From the NCBI RefSeq assembly GCF_022965805.1, contig NC_133108.1, positions 24,581,545-24,645,544 on the forward strand: a stretch of 64,000 nt of DNA, given 5' to 3'. The notes beneath the pieces are model-generated. The model saw only the letters and a program-made list of their open reading frames with translations. It was not told the DNA's origin and did no database searches. This document shows, piece by piece, positions 1 through 9,204 of this stretch. Within the stretch, counting starts at the first letter, position 1. Each line of letters begins with the position of its first letter. The DNA is from Primulina eburnea (taxonomy: Eukaryota; Streptophyta; Magnoliopsida; Lamiales; Gesneriaceae). Position numbers and translations under genes: made by a program.

Positions 1-1
1 T

Positions 2-262
2 CTTTTTATCGAAATGGAAGAAATCAAGAAAGATAGACTGTCGACTGAATCTCATTTAAAAACTCAAGCATTAGTCTTCAGACGATTTGATTATCTGGAG
101 AGTACATTCACTAAAAGGATTTATATGCTGCAGAACATTGTGATGAATGTTGTATCAGATATTGCAGCAGATGTTAGAACCTTATCAAAGAAAGTGGATG
201 TGCTTGACAAAAAGGGGGAAATTGGTGAGACAGGAGAAGGAAAAGGGAAGAAGAAGATATGA
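2..262 (+). CDS. partial: C-terminal end of the copia-0 extra ORF (coiled-coil protein)
   Basis: The frame is open to the left edge, so this is the end of a longer protein and the ATG at 14 is probably internal. The last 70 or so residues align by eye with the C-terminus of the 883-codon ORF of copia-1 (34349-37000). Shared features are an RLE/YLE step, an SKK/TKR then LLQ/MLQ step, an SSDVKLL/AADVRTL step and a final KK/KQ-G-E tail. Heptad-like hydrophobic spacing suggests a coiled coil. The tail is rich in Lys, Gly and Glu. The ORF ends about 100 bp before a solo LTR. Its function is unknown; it occupies the position where some Sireviruses carry an env-like ORF. Confidence 0.6.
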   Translation, partial: LFIEMEEIKKDRLSTESHLKTQALVFRRFDYLESTFTKRIYMLQNIVMNVVSDIAADVRTLSKKVDVLDKKGEIGETGEGKGKKKI

Positions 263-363
263 AGATCAACTGACTTCAGTTACTTGTTGAAAATTCTTTA
301 TTCTTTGTACGAATCTGTACATAGATTAGATCATTATTTTCATTCTTTGTACGAATCTGTACA

Positions 364-2999
364 TGTGAGCCCAAAATCAGTGCACGTAAATTCCTTGCAT
401 TTATTTGACGGTTAAATCATTTATTTAAATTTAAAAGCTATTTTAATGATGCATTAATTATTTAAATGCTTAATTTTAAATTATTTAGGTTTATGTGATG
501 CATGTTAAAATATTTCACGAGTTTCATGTTCAGGCGTTTATTCGATGCGAGATCGAGGAGAAGAGACCAGTGACGATGTTGGCAATTTTAAAATGTGGTA
601 TTTTATTTTAAGTTAAGGATGGGGCATTTTAATAATTTATTTAGTTTTTAGCATTTTTAAAAAGTCTAATTTATTTATTTAGTAATTTTAGAATTTTAAA
701 ACTTTTAAAGTCAGCATTGTGTATTTTATTTTGCTAATTAGAGATTTTATTATAGTTAAGAGAGATTTAGTATTTTAAATTAATTGCTAATTAATAATTA
801 AGCAAATTTTACTCTCCCTAATTTACCAAACACACGCACACACACTCACACACAAATGAACGACATAACACACACATATTTTCAATTCAGTGTTTCATTA
901 TTTTGAGAGGAGAAAACTAGGGTTTATAGCAATAGCAGCAGCTGCCCCTCCCTTTGATTATTTCCAACGAGTTTTTGTCATTTTCGTTGCAAGAAAATAG
1001 TGCCACGTTCGTCCCAGATCATCTCCCGCATCCTTCCCGCGTCGGTATCGTTGTTTCGGTATTTTTAATCATCAAAAGTCATGTATATTATTTCGTTTTT
1101 GCATCGATCTTGTCATAGTATAAATTTTGATGTATTTTGTATGAAATCCATGTGAATGTTGTGTAGAAGTTTGAGAAAATATGGTTGGATAAATTTTGAA
1201 ATGGTTTTTGGGTCACAAATCACGATTTTGATGTCATTTTTAATACTACGATTTTTCGATCGGTTTTCTGGAAAAACTTTCAACATATGAAACGTATAAA
1301 TTTTTGATACCTTCTATTTGACAGTAAATTTGAATTATTTAGATAAAATTTGAGTGAGTTATGATCGTTTTCGTGGAACTGCTCAAACTGCGTTTCTGAA
1401 AAATTATGACATTGTCGTGCTCTTGAAGTTTTATTGTTGCAGGCTTCGTTGAGGATCGACGGGCGATCGTTGCTGCATTTAGGTATGTTTAGCATGATGT
1501 TAGGTTTGTATTTGGTATGCTGGTTAGTGTCGATAAGAATTTGAATTCATTAGAAGTTGTAGGAAACGATTGGGTGTCAATTTCTGTGTTTATGAGATTG
1601 TATTGTGTTAGGATGGGTGTTGTTGTTTCGGGGTTTTTGTACAAGTTGTATCAATGTAGTAGCATCCTAGGACGGGTCTCGAGGTGTCGGTTCACAGTCC
1701 GTACAATCAAGTTTAGAATGTTAAGCAGCACATGTATTGAATTGTCGTTGGTTTACAATTTACGCAGGTACACGGACCCCTACACGGACCCTCACACGGG
1801 GTCGTGCCTTTGTTTCCTTCGAAGTGTCAGATTTGCGAGCCTACACAGACCCTGGCATGGGGTCTGTGCCCTTGTTTATTTCGGTATGTCTTTATCGAAC
1901 CTACACGGACCCGTAGCCGGACCTGGGCACGGGGTTCGTGTACTCCAGTTTTTGGGAAAAGTTATTGTTTGCATTGGTGTTCATGTCATGGTTTAGTACG
2001 ATGATTAAATGAGGTCGAGTTCCGAGTGTTTTAGAATGTCAAAGCTATTTATTTACTTTGGTGGTGAGCACGATTACCTACGTCTAATTTATTCAAGTTA
2101 AGTATTTTGAATTCATGTTAGTATGTGCAGCGGCGGCCCCAAGCGAGATCCAACGAATCCCTCAATGCCAAGTAAGTTTTTTGATGTGCAAAAAGAAAAT
2201 ATTTTAAATTTTTTAGGTATGCTAAATGTCTTGTGACCAATTTATGTATGGGATTGGAAAGTGGTAAAGCATGACCAGGGACCAATCCACCCCGTTAAAG
2301 CATGAACGGGTTTGATCATGATTGGGAAGCGTTAAACATGAACGGGGACCAATCCACCCGTTAAAGCATGAACGGGGATCTCATGTATGTGGTAGTGGAT
2401 ATTCTCTGTCAGCCCAGTACTGTGGTTTAGTCTGATCAGGTGATTTATGTTACGGGTCACTTGCTTTGAAACATGCCGCTACGCAAAATGACGAAGTTTA
2501 AGTATGTTCAAGTATGTACAAGTAAGCAAGCATGTTTAAGAAAGGTTTCACGTCATGGCACGTCTATGTTATGTATGTAATTCCAAGCTTTTATATGCAA
2601 GTTCAAGTTCCAGTATGTACGTTTTATTTTAAAGCTGCATGCGATTTTATTATGTAGTACTCGTTACTTCCAGTTTATACATGTTGAGTCTTTAGACTCA
2701 CTAGACTTGATCGATTCAGGTGAGGATGCATTTGAGGAGACGAGAGATGTGGACCAGTGAGCTGGCTTGGACTGAGCGGGAGACTAAACCCGAGGACCGC
2801 CATATTTTAAGTTTTTATGAACATTTAAAAATACTCTTATTTATGCTGCTGCTTATGGGAGTTTAAACCAGTATTTTTCTTTTGCAAATACTTTTGCTTG
2901 GACGATTATTTATGAACGCAAACGGAGAGTTTATCGCTATTTAAGAAAATATTAATTTTTTCCGCAAATTTTAAGTAGTAAAAAGCACGGTACGTTACA
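364..2999 (+). mobile_element. solo LTR, about 2.6 kb, gypsy-like
   Basis: The block starts TGTGAGCCC and ends CGTTACA (TG...CA). It is flanked by a perfect 5-bp duplication GTACA (359-363 and 3000-3004). There is no PBS, PPT or coding region inside, so it is a single LTR left after recombination between two LTRs. Length and general layout suit a Tekay/Del-type gypsy family, but no internal part is present to prove it. Orientation is inferred only from resemblance of the 3' half (a GAGGAG/GATGAGG-type segment) to the gypsy-3 LTR. It lies in the 3' non-coding region of copia-0. Confidence 0.85.
1767..1946 (+). repeat. GC-rich repeats inside the solo LTR
   Basis: Imperfect copies of a CTACACGGACCC-type word alternate with its near-complement (CACGGGGTC, GGCATGGGGTCTG). 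Paired words could fold into short hairpins. The block resembles in kind, but not in sequence, the arrays in the other gypsy LTRs of this window. Confidence 0.6.
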
Positions 3000-3422
3000 G
3001 TACATTAAAAGAGTTATTTTATCTACAATGAATTCGAAGAATAATTTTTGAGTTCAGTTGATCAGTTCATATTTTACAAGTTTTTTCAAACACCAAAAAG
3101 GGAGAAATTGTTGGAAACTTAATTTCGGTTGTTTGACAAACTAAATGATTAATTTATTTGACTAACTGATCATACTTAAATAAACTGACAGTTGCCTAAC
3201 TAAAGATTAATACGCAGTGTATCGAAGGCAAATGAAACCAACTGAACTGAACCTATGAAGACAACTGACTGATCAGTTGATATATTCAGTTGTGAGCTTA
3301 CCAGCGAATCAGCTAATCATTCAGCTGTACACGTCATCACTTGTTGAAAAAGACATTCAACCAACAACGGTACAAAGTAGACTGCAACTCGTAGTGGAAC
3401 GCCGCATTTTAGAGTTTACAGT

Positions 3423-4045
3423 TGATATGAATCTAGCCAGCCACTATGCGTTCCAAGAATCAATCCCGAGAGGACGCTTGAAGATTTTGAATGTTGCCCT
3501 TCATCCAACCAATGAAAACTTGGAAACAAGGCTCAAGGGGTTCGGGTTGCATCACAATCAAGTAGAGGATGAATTAGAAGCTTGCGACTTAGCGCGTTGC
3601 GGGAAGTTTGAGCCGCCACAAGACTATTTCCGTAACCTAGTTTCCTTAGTTTAATTAATTCTAAATTAAGTATTGATTTGTTATATTTAAATATGCAATT
3701 TTCTGTATTTAGGTTTTCGTTACCTATATTTAAGCTAGAATACCATGTAAACAAGTCAACTTTGGTTCATTATTGATTTGATATCAAATTGTGAGATTTT
3801 CTCTCAAATACACTTCGGTGTTTTCAAAATCGAACTTTCAAAGGTGGATTCTTTTGTTCGTTCGTCTATCGATTTTCACGAGGGTTGCCAAGTACGAGTT
3901 CTTTGGAGGTTCTCCTGAACGCAATTGTTTCTATGGTTGATTAATTGTTGCTAGACCACGTGATCTAGAGGCGATTATCACACCTGTCGATTACTTGTTT
4001 CAAAGATCGGGAGAAATCAAAGATCTCGTGGGCGGGATCGTATCA
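3423..4045 (+). repeat. 5' LTR of the gag-only gypsy derivative
   Basis: This is a near-identical direct copy of 5304-5927, starting TGATATGAATC and ending ATCGTATCA. It is followed after 2 bp by a tRNA-Met PBS. ORFs inside it, in either direction, are chance readings through LTR sequence. Confidence 0.85.
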
Positions 4046-4047
4046 AG

Positions 4048-4059
4048 TGGTATCAGAGC
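4048..4059 (+). promoter_or_regulatory. primer-binding site, initiator tRNA-Met
   Basis: TGGTATCAGAGC lies 2 bp after the 5' LTR end, the standard position for priming minus-strand synthesis in plant LTR elements. Confidence 0.85.
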
Positions 4060-4179
4060 TCAGGTTTTTTATTCAAGTAAGCGTATCCGTTCAATTCCTC
4101 GTAGGATTTTCAATACCGATTTTCGTGTAGCGATTTCTACGTATTTGTTGAATCTACAAAAAATAAAAAAAATTCGCGA

Positions 4180-4430
4180 TTATTGTTCATCTGCCGGATT
4201 TACTGTTCACGTACTGTTCATCCTCCGAGTTAATGTTCATCGCCATCGGAATTACTGTTCACGGTACTGTTCATCTTCCGATTTACTGTACATCGTATCA
4301 GATTTACTGTTCATCGCCATCGGAATTACTGTTCACGGTACTGTTCATCTTCCGATTTACTGTTCATCGTATCGGATTTACTGTTCACGGTACTGTTCAT
4401 AGCGATTCTACTGTAGCTTCATACTGTTCA
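4180..4430 (+). repeat. leader tandem repeats of a TACTGTTCATC word
   Basis: At least a dozen copies of TACTGTTCA(T/C) separated by short spacers (CTTCCGATT, CGCCATCGGAAT, CGTATCGGATT) fill the leader between PBS and gag remnant. A longer unit of about 90-100 bp seems to occur twice. Two overlapping ORFs over this block are products of the repeat and are not treated as genes. Confidence 0.7.
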
Positions 4431-4579
4431 CCCGAAAAAAAAAGGGTAAGTCGAGTTAGTGTACAAAAAAAAAACAAAAGGGGTACAATATGCTTGATAG
4501 TCAATTTCGGTCATTGCTGGTAGAATTTGAGAAAATAATGGAGTAAGAATTTAAAAATTTACGTGAAAGATATGGGAAA

Positions 4580-4939
4580 GTGGATGAGAGTGGAAGGATG
4601 AGTAAAGAGGAGAGAAGCACGGCGACACCAGCGAGGAGTTCAAAACATGGATATCAAGGTACATCACAATTCTCACATAATTGTATTTCTGATATTCGAT
4701 GTTTGTGGTGTCTAGAGGTAGGACATGATTTTCATCATTGTCCAAATGAGAATGTGAAGGTAGTGGATTCCACTTTCAACCTTGAAGCCAAACATGTGGG
4801 TGATTTGAATGTTGAGGTTGATACTCCAATTGTGTCTCATGCGAGTATTGAGTGTTGTGGTGTGGAGGGTAAGTTGTTAGATGATGTGCAAGTTTTTTTC
4901 TTTTGCTCAACTATCTACGAATGTAATATGTATTGGTGA
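4580..4939 (+). pseudogene. gag-like remnant with one zinc knuckle
   Basis: A short ORF of 119 codons contains CLWCLEVGHDFHHC at about residues 42-55. This fits the retroviral CX2CX4HX4C zinc knuckle, which in gag binds the element's RNA. No capsid domain, protease or reverse transcriptase is visible between the LTRs, so the element could not have moved without help. The reading frame fails in a T-rich run near 4893. Only the zinc-knuckle pattern supports the gag assignment. Confidence 0.5.
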
Positions 4940-5079
4940 ATCAATTTGTTATGAGTTGAGAGAAAAAGAAAATGAGATGGCCGAGAAAGAGAGTGATAAA
5001 AAAGGCGGGATGGCCATCGAAGAACAAAAAGAGTTGTGTGAAAAAGAGGCCAAACAAACAAAAAAAATAAATTATATGT

Positions 5080-5303
5080 ATGGCCCAAAAGAGTGAGGAT
5101 GAGCGATTCTTTATTTTGAATAAATCACTTCATGTACATATGTCAAAGGTTGGTTTATTTTATTTTAATGAAATAGCCGGTTCGATCCCGAGCATTGTTA
5201 AACTCTACTTGCAGGATTGTGGAAAAGGCAGGAAATGTATTGATCTTCCTAGCTATCAAGAAAGACAAGATTTGAGGACAAATATTTTTAAAAAAAGAGA
5301 GTA
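5080..5303 (+). pseudogene. remnant of a gypsy pol 3' end before the PPT
   Basis: The translated segment ends with a DLRTNIFKK-type sequence next to a purine-rich tract (AAAAAAAGAGAG) that abuts the 3' LTR at 5304. Plant gypsy pol proteins often end with a D-L/S-R-T-N-P/I-F motif encoded across the PPT. I therefore read this as the last few residues of a lost pol. The rest of pol is deleted, which makes the element a deletion derivative. The ORF then runs into the LTR without meaning. Confidence 0.45.
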
Positions 5304-5927
5304 TGATATGAATCTAGCCAGCCACTATGCGTTCCAAGAATCAATCCCGAGAGGACGCTTGAAGATGTTGAATGTTGCCCTTCATCCAACCAATGAAAGC
5401 TTGGAAACAAGACTCGAGGTGTTCAGGTTGCATCACAATCAAGTAGAGGATGAATTGGAAGCTTGCGACTTAGAGCGTTGCGGGAAGTTTGAGCCGCCAG
5501 AAGACTATTTTCGTAACCTAGTTTTCTTAGTTTAATTAATTCTAAATTAATTATTGATTTGTTATATTTAAATATGCAATTTTCTGTATTTAGGTTTTCG
5601 TTACCTATATTTAAGCTAGAATACCATGTAAACAAGTTAACTTTGGTTCATTATTGATTTGATATAAAATTGTGAGATTTTCTCACAAATACACTTCGGT
5701 GTTTTTAAAATCGAACTTTCAAAGGTGGATTCTTTTGTTCGTTCTTCTATCGATTTTCACGAGGGTTGCCAAGGACGGGTTCTTTGGAGGTTCTCCTGAA
5801 CACAATTGTTTCTATCGTTGATTAATTGTTGCTAGACCGCGTGATCTAGAGGCGATTATCACAAATTGTCGATTACTTGTTGCAAAGATCGGGACAAATC
5901 AAAGATCTCGTGGGCGGGATCGTATCA
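5304..5927 (+). repeat. 3' LTR of the gag-only gypsy derivative
   Basis: This is a direct copy of 3423-4045 with scattered substitutions, ending CGTATCA. The 5 bp after it do not match the 5 bp before the 5' LTR; the matching duplication lies beyond the adjoining TRIM. Confidence 0.85.
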
Positions 5928-5931
5928 AGAA

Positions 5932-6271
5932 TGATGTGTCCCACATCGGTTAGCAAAAGTTGTCTTGGGAAAAATATATATGAATTCACAATCCTCCTCT
6001 CATGAGCTAGTTTTTGAGGTGGAGTCAGGTGGATTCATATCATATGGTATCAAAGCCATACTCTTGACTGGTCGTGTGGGTGCATGTTCCTGGAAGTGCC
6101 CTGGAGTGCGGGTTATCGAAGTAGTTGGCACGAGGACGTACAGTCTAAAGGGGTTGGGAATGATTTGTCTCACATCGGTTAGCAAGAGTTGTCTTGGGCA
6201 AATTATATATGAATTCATAATCCTCCTCTCATGAGATAGCTTTTGAGGTGGATTTTGGTGGATTCATATCA
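5932..6271 (+). mobile_element. TRIM (miniature LTR retrotransposon, 340 bp)
   Basis: Two 111-bp direct repeats (5932-6042 and 6161-6271) start TGATGTGTCCCACATCGG / TGATTTGTCTCACATCGG and end GGATTCATATCA. A PBS-like TGGTATCAAAGCC begins 3 bp after the first repeat (6045). A purine tract AAAGGGGTTGGGAA precedes the second. There is no coding capacity. The CCCACATCGG start and tRNA-Met PBS are typical of plant TRIMs, which need enzymes from larger elements. Confidence 0.85.
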
Positions 6272-6780
6272 ACAGTGTATGAATGTCAGAAGAATACTGA
6301 CGTGACAATCAACGGATATAAAGATTCAAATAAAATTTAATGTTACCATTGAAGAGAAGCCTATAAATAGGTGAGAAGATCAGTTGAGAAATATAATCGA
6401 TCTATCCATTTTCTTAAGCTTGCTATTACCCTGCTGAATTTATCGCTCTTACTCAAGAATCTAAAAGCTCACACTTATCATATTTATTTGTAGCATTTGA
6501 GGCTATTTTTCGAGCATACAAGCACAAACTATTTCATTGTTTATTTGATCTTTAACTAGATCAGTTGTGCTAAGTTCAGTCGAAGAACTATGAGATATTT
6601 AATAATCTAAGAGTTTCAGTTTTGGTAGTGTTATGTCCAAACTGAAGTGGTTGAGTGACAAGATTCCTAGTTTCAGTTTGTTACAGAACTGACACTTTAT
6701 TCGAAAAGATTATAAAATTCATGAGTGTTTATTCAACCCCCCCTTCTAAACACATCTCAACCAATCAGCCGATCCTAACA

Positions 6781-6889
6781 CAATCAATACTTTGTGTATT
6801 TTTAGATCAGTTCTTTTAAGTCTTCTTGATCAGTTTGTTCAATCTTTATATGCTCGGTTTGTCAAACTTCCGAAATTAAGTTTCCAACA
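6781..6889 (-). repeat. truncated copia LTR start (copia-0/copia-1 type)
   Basis: Read on the minus strand, this begins TGTTGGAAACTTAATTTCGG, the same start as the copia-0 LTR, and continues about 109 bp. It is cut where the copia-0 LTR ends, so copia-0 probably landed in or beside an older related LTR in the opposite orientation. Confidence 0.65.
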
Positions 6890-7264
6890 TCATATGATTT
6901 CCCATCTGTGTGAATGGATATCTCCATGCCCTTGCCAATGAAGTATGGCGTTTACATCACAGATGCTAGTCTCAAACTCGAGCGATCTTTATCCTTGTTT
7001 TAGGCGACTGATTCGACTAGGAACCTACTTAAAATATACGGTACACTTCCTAATGAGTTTCATGATCTTACATTGTGACGCAAACCTCATGGTACCGATT
7101 GTATCTTCAAGGACTTTATCTATGCAGCTTGAATGAGTATACAGATAAAGTATAATGTCAAAATCAAATAAAATCGTAAAATATCTTTAAAATAAAGATT
7201 GTTTTACATTAGAGTCAATAAAATTCTTAGCCAAAAGTTGGCTTGCCGAGCACCTATTCTAACA
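6890..7264 (-). repeat. diverged fragment of a copia-2 type LTR
   Basis: The minus strand begins TGTTAGAATAGGTGCTCGGC at 7264 and follows the first 370 or so bp of the copia-2 LTR (compare 16870-17229). Shared parts include the CTCGAG(C/T)-GACTGATTCGACTAGGAAC region and the stretch with ATACAGATAAAG. It is much more diverged than the copies inside gypsy-2, hence older or from a sister family. Confidence 0.7.
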
Positions 7265-7410
7265 GATTTGTTCTTGGATGGATTTTATGGTGGCTGTTCG
7301 GGTGTAATATCTTCAGAAGAGGCCTCTTTAACTTCATCATCTCTATCTTCATCTCAGAATTCATTATGTGAGTGTCTGCACTGGAAAACGAGTTGGGTAA
7401 GCACACAATT
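7265..7410. other. unassigned flank of gypsy-1 (left)
   Basis: This stretch lies between the LTR fragment and the TSD CAATT of gypsy-1, and continues across the 56-kb insertion at 63905-64000. On the minus strand one frame gives an acidic tail ending in a stop near 7290 (residues like DDEVKEASSEDI), but no domain is recognisable and upstream frames have stops. It may be an old transposon or gene remnant. I assign no function. Confidence 0.3.
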
Positions 7411-7944
7411 TGAAACACCCCACTTAACACATTTTAAATCCAAATATAATCTGACATCAGCGGAAGCATTTATCTTTAAAATAAAAATAATTAAACTATA
7501 TATACATTGCAAACATGTACTTAAAATACATACAATACATAATCTCAAACATCTAATTCAAATACCAATATTACATATAATAAAATACATGATATATTTA
7601 AAACTTTAAATGTTCAACACACCCCAATAAAATCATTAACATAATCAAATAAAACTTTTCCATTACAATAGCTATATGACTTCTCCTCCTTGGACAATCT
7701 GCTTCAAATCTTTTTATTACCTGCATCACATGACATTAACTGAAATGAGATAAAACTCAGTAAGTAGAGAACTTTACATAACAAATACATATTTATATGG
7801 CTTGGCTTGAAACATCTCAATGGCAATAAACATTAAACAATACCATCTTCAATGAACAATAATGAAAGAATCCATATAGATGGTATGTCATAACTTGAAT
7901 TAAAGGAAATGAAACAATAGCTCAATGATCTTTAATATGTGAAT

Positions 7945-8146
7945 GTTATCTCTGTTAATATATATAAATATATATCGGACTGTGAGAGATAACAATGAAA
8001 GGAAATGATAGTCTGTAATTTGTAATCTGTGACCTGTGAATGTTATCTCTGTTAATATATATAAATATATATCGGACTGTGAGAGATAACCTATGGATAC
8101 TATCTCTGTGATATATGAAAATATATACCAGACTGTGAGAGATACT
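7945..8146. repeat. three AT-rich hairpin units in the gypsy-1 LTR
   Basis: Units at 7945-7993, 8042-8090 and about 8099-8146 each run GTTATCTCT ... AGAGATAAC (the third is a weaker ACTATCTCT ... AGAGATACT). Their core alternates ATATATATAAATATATAT. The arms are inverted repeats, so each unit can fold. The same trio is in the other LTR (about 62625-62830). Confidence 0.75.
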
Positions 8147-8801
8147 CTTCATGTGATTGGCCAATGACATGCATGAATTACTATCATTCCTTGGATTGAA
8201 GCATATAAAATTCATTGGGACAATTGAACAAACACTTGATAGGCACAATAGCTTGCTAGCTTCTTTATCAATGAAATCAATAAAATTCTTGGATCAATGA
8301 ATATATAACAACAAATATGGCAATAACATATCCATGAAAGAAGCTAGACATCAATAAAAATGGCTTGGATACATATATATCATGTGAGCACAAGGAATAG
8401 CCTCTACTTACAACCCAATCAATAATTGGTTGCAAAGATGACCTCAAAAGAATCCCTACAACAATAAACACCATAAAACTATGAATTAACATCATATTTA
8501 CATAGATCCATAAAGTCAACGCAACCCTTCAACCCAACAATTCCTTGCAAAACCAAAGAATAACTAAGCTCTTACCTTGTAGCTTGCACCTAGACTAGGA
8601 GATGCTAAGAATTCCTCAAAAATTCTTGAACTTGGATGAAGATTTGGAGAAGAGAATTTTGGGGAAGAAAATGAGAAGGAAACGTATGAGAGAGAAGGAA
8701 AAGGGAAGAAATGAAGATAGATCTCAAAATAATGCAATATAAATTCATTCCCAACCTTAAAATCGTGATTTGGAAATGCACTTTCGCATAAAAAAAAAAC
8801 G

Positions 8802-8945
8802 CAGGGCAGCGCTGGTGCGGCGCTGCCCCGCACAGGCAGCGCACCCGCGCTGCATATGGCAGCGCGGGTGCGGCCTGCTGCCGCGCAGGCAGCGCAGGTG
8901 TGGCCTGCTCTCGGCCAGGCAGCGCAGGTGCGGCGCTGCTGCACC
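8802..8945. repeat. GC-rich palindromic array in gypsy-1 3' LTR
   Basis: Repeated GGCAGCGCGGGTGCGG / GCAGCGCACCCGCGCTGC words alternate in both orientations. The array sits in the U3 part of the minus-strand LTR, about 60 bp before the TATA-like site. The other LTR has a longer version (63485-63668). Confidence 0.75.
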
Positions 8946-9170
8946 CAAGCGCTACTACTCCACCGTGAACTCCTAAAAATAACTTTTCTTGACTTAATAT
9001 CCAACCTTTTCTTATACCACTAAATTCTTATGAATTATAACAACCAAACTCCTTCTAAAATCAAGCATAAAACCATCTCCCAAAACTTGACCATATCAAT
9101 TTATGAATATCCTTTAACCATAACACATGAAATCATTGATCATAGCACAATAAAAACTTGGGATATTACA

Positions 9171-9182
9171 ATCTCCCCTCCT
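9171..9182 (-). promoter_or_regulatory. polypurine tract of gypsy-1
   Basis: The minus strand reads AGGAGGGGAGAT immediately before the 3' LTR, the plus-strand primer position. Confidence 0.8.
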
Positions 9183-9204
9183 TAATAAAATTTCGTCCCC
9201 GAAA

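Larger units (their letters stand above)
3423..6271 (+). mobile_element. composite insertion: gypsy-derived non-autonomous element fused to a TRIM, sharing one TSD
   Basis: The whole 2849-bp block is flanked by ACAGT on both sides. It starts TGATATGAATC and ends with the exact reverse complement GATTCATATCA. Inside are a 623/624-bp LTR pair with PBS and a degraded gag-like interior (3423-5927), then 4 bp, then a complete 340-bp TRIM (5932-6271). Neither sub-element has its own matching duplication at the internal junction (AAGAA/AGAAT there). The two therefore appear to have entered as one unit, or one end was exchanged after insertion. Confidence 0.75.
1..6780 (+). mobile_element. copia-0: 3' portion of a Sirevirus-like Ty1/copia element
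   Basis: Only the 3' end lies in the window. In order it has the end of an extra ORF (to 262), a non-coding 3' region, a purine-rich PPT (about 3095-3108) and a 3' LTR that starts TGTTGGAAAC at 3109 and ends CCGATCCTAACA at 6780. The LTR start and end closely resemble those of copia-1 (minus strand, 33147-52410), so I place it in the same Sirevirus-like lineage. It is broken by a solo LTR (364-2999) and by a composite insertion (3423-6271). The 5' half lies outside the window, so its own target duplication cannot be read. Confidence 0.8.
3109..6780 (+). repeat. 3' LTR of copia-0, interrupted
   Basis: The LTR runs from 3109 to 3422 and resumes at 6277 after a composite insertion. The duplicated target ACAGT is at 3418-3422 and 6272-6276. 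Without the insert the LTR is about 820 bp. After the gap, the part containing CAATCAACGGATA and a CCTATAAATAGG TATA-like segment (about 6360) matches the corresponding part of the copia-1 LTR. The 5' part is rich in CAGTTG/CAACTG words. Confidence 0.8.
7411..9170 (-). repeat. 3' LTR of gypsy-1
   Basis: On the minus strand it starts TGTAATATCCC and ends GGGGTGTTTCA (1760 bp). It matches 62061-63899 with scattered differences and length changes in the GC array and an AT-rich part. A TATA-like element reads on the minus strand at about 8737-8744. ORFs in this LTR on both strands follow the GC array and are not genes. Confidence 0.9.

Noticed and set aside
4233..4523. Plus-strand ORFs over the TACTGTTCATC repeats
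   Set aside because: The peptides are simple repeats of the DNA word in two frames, with no independent coding signal.
3423..6271. A DNA transposon with 11-bp terminal inverted repeats
   Set aside because: It contains direct LTR pairs, tRNA-Met PBS sites and purine tracts and has a 5-bp TSD; no transposase is present. The inverted ends come from two LTR families.
8564..9004. A 146-codon minus-strand frame and overlapping plus frames, also at 63251-63752
   Set aside because: They run through the GC array of the gypsy-1 LTR on both strands, giving Ala/Arg/Cys-rich low-complexity peptides. They exist because the array lacks stops.
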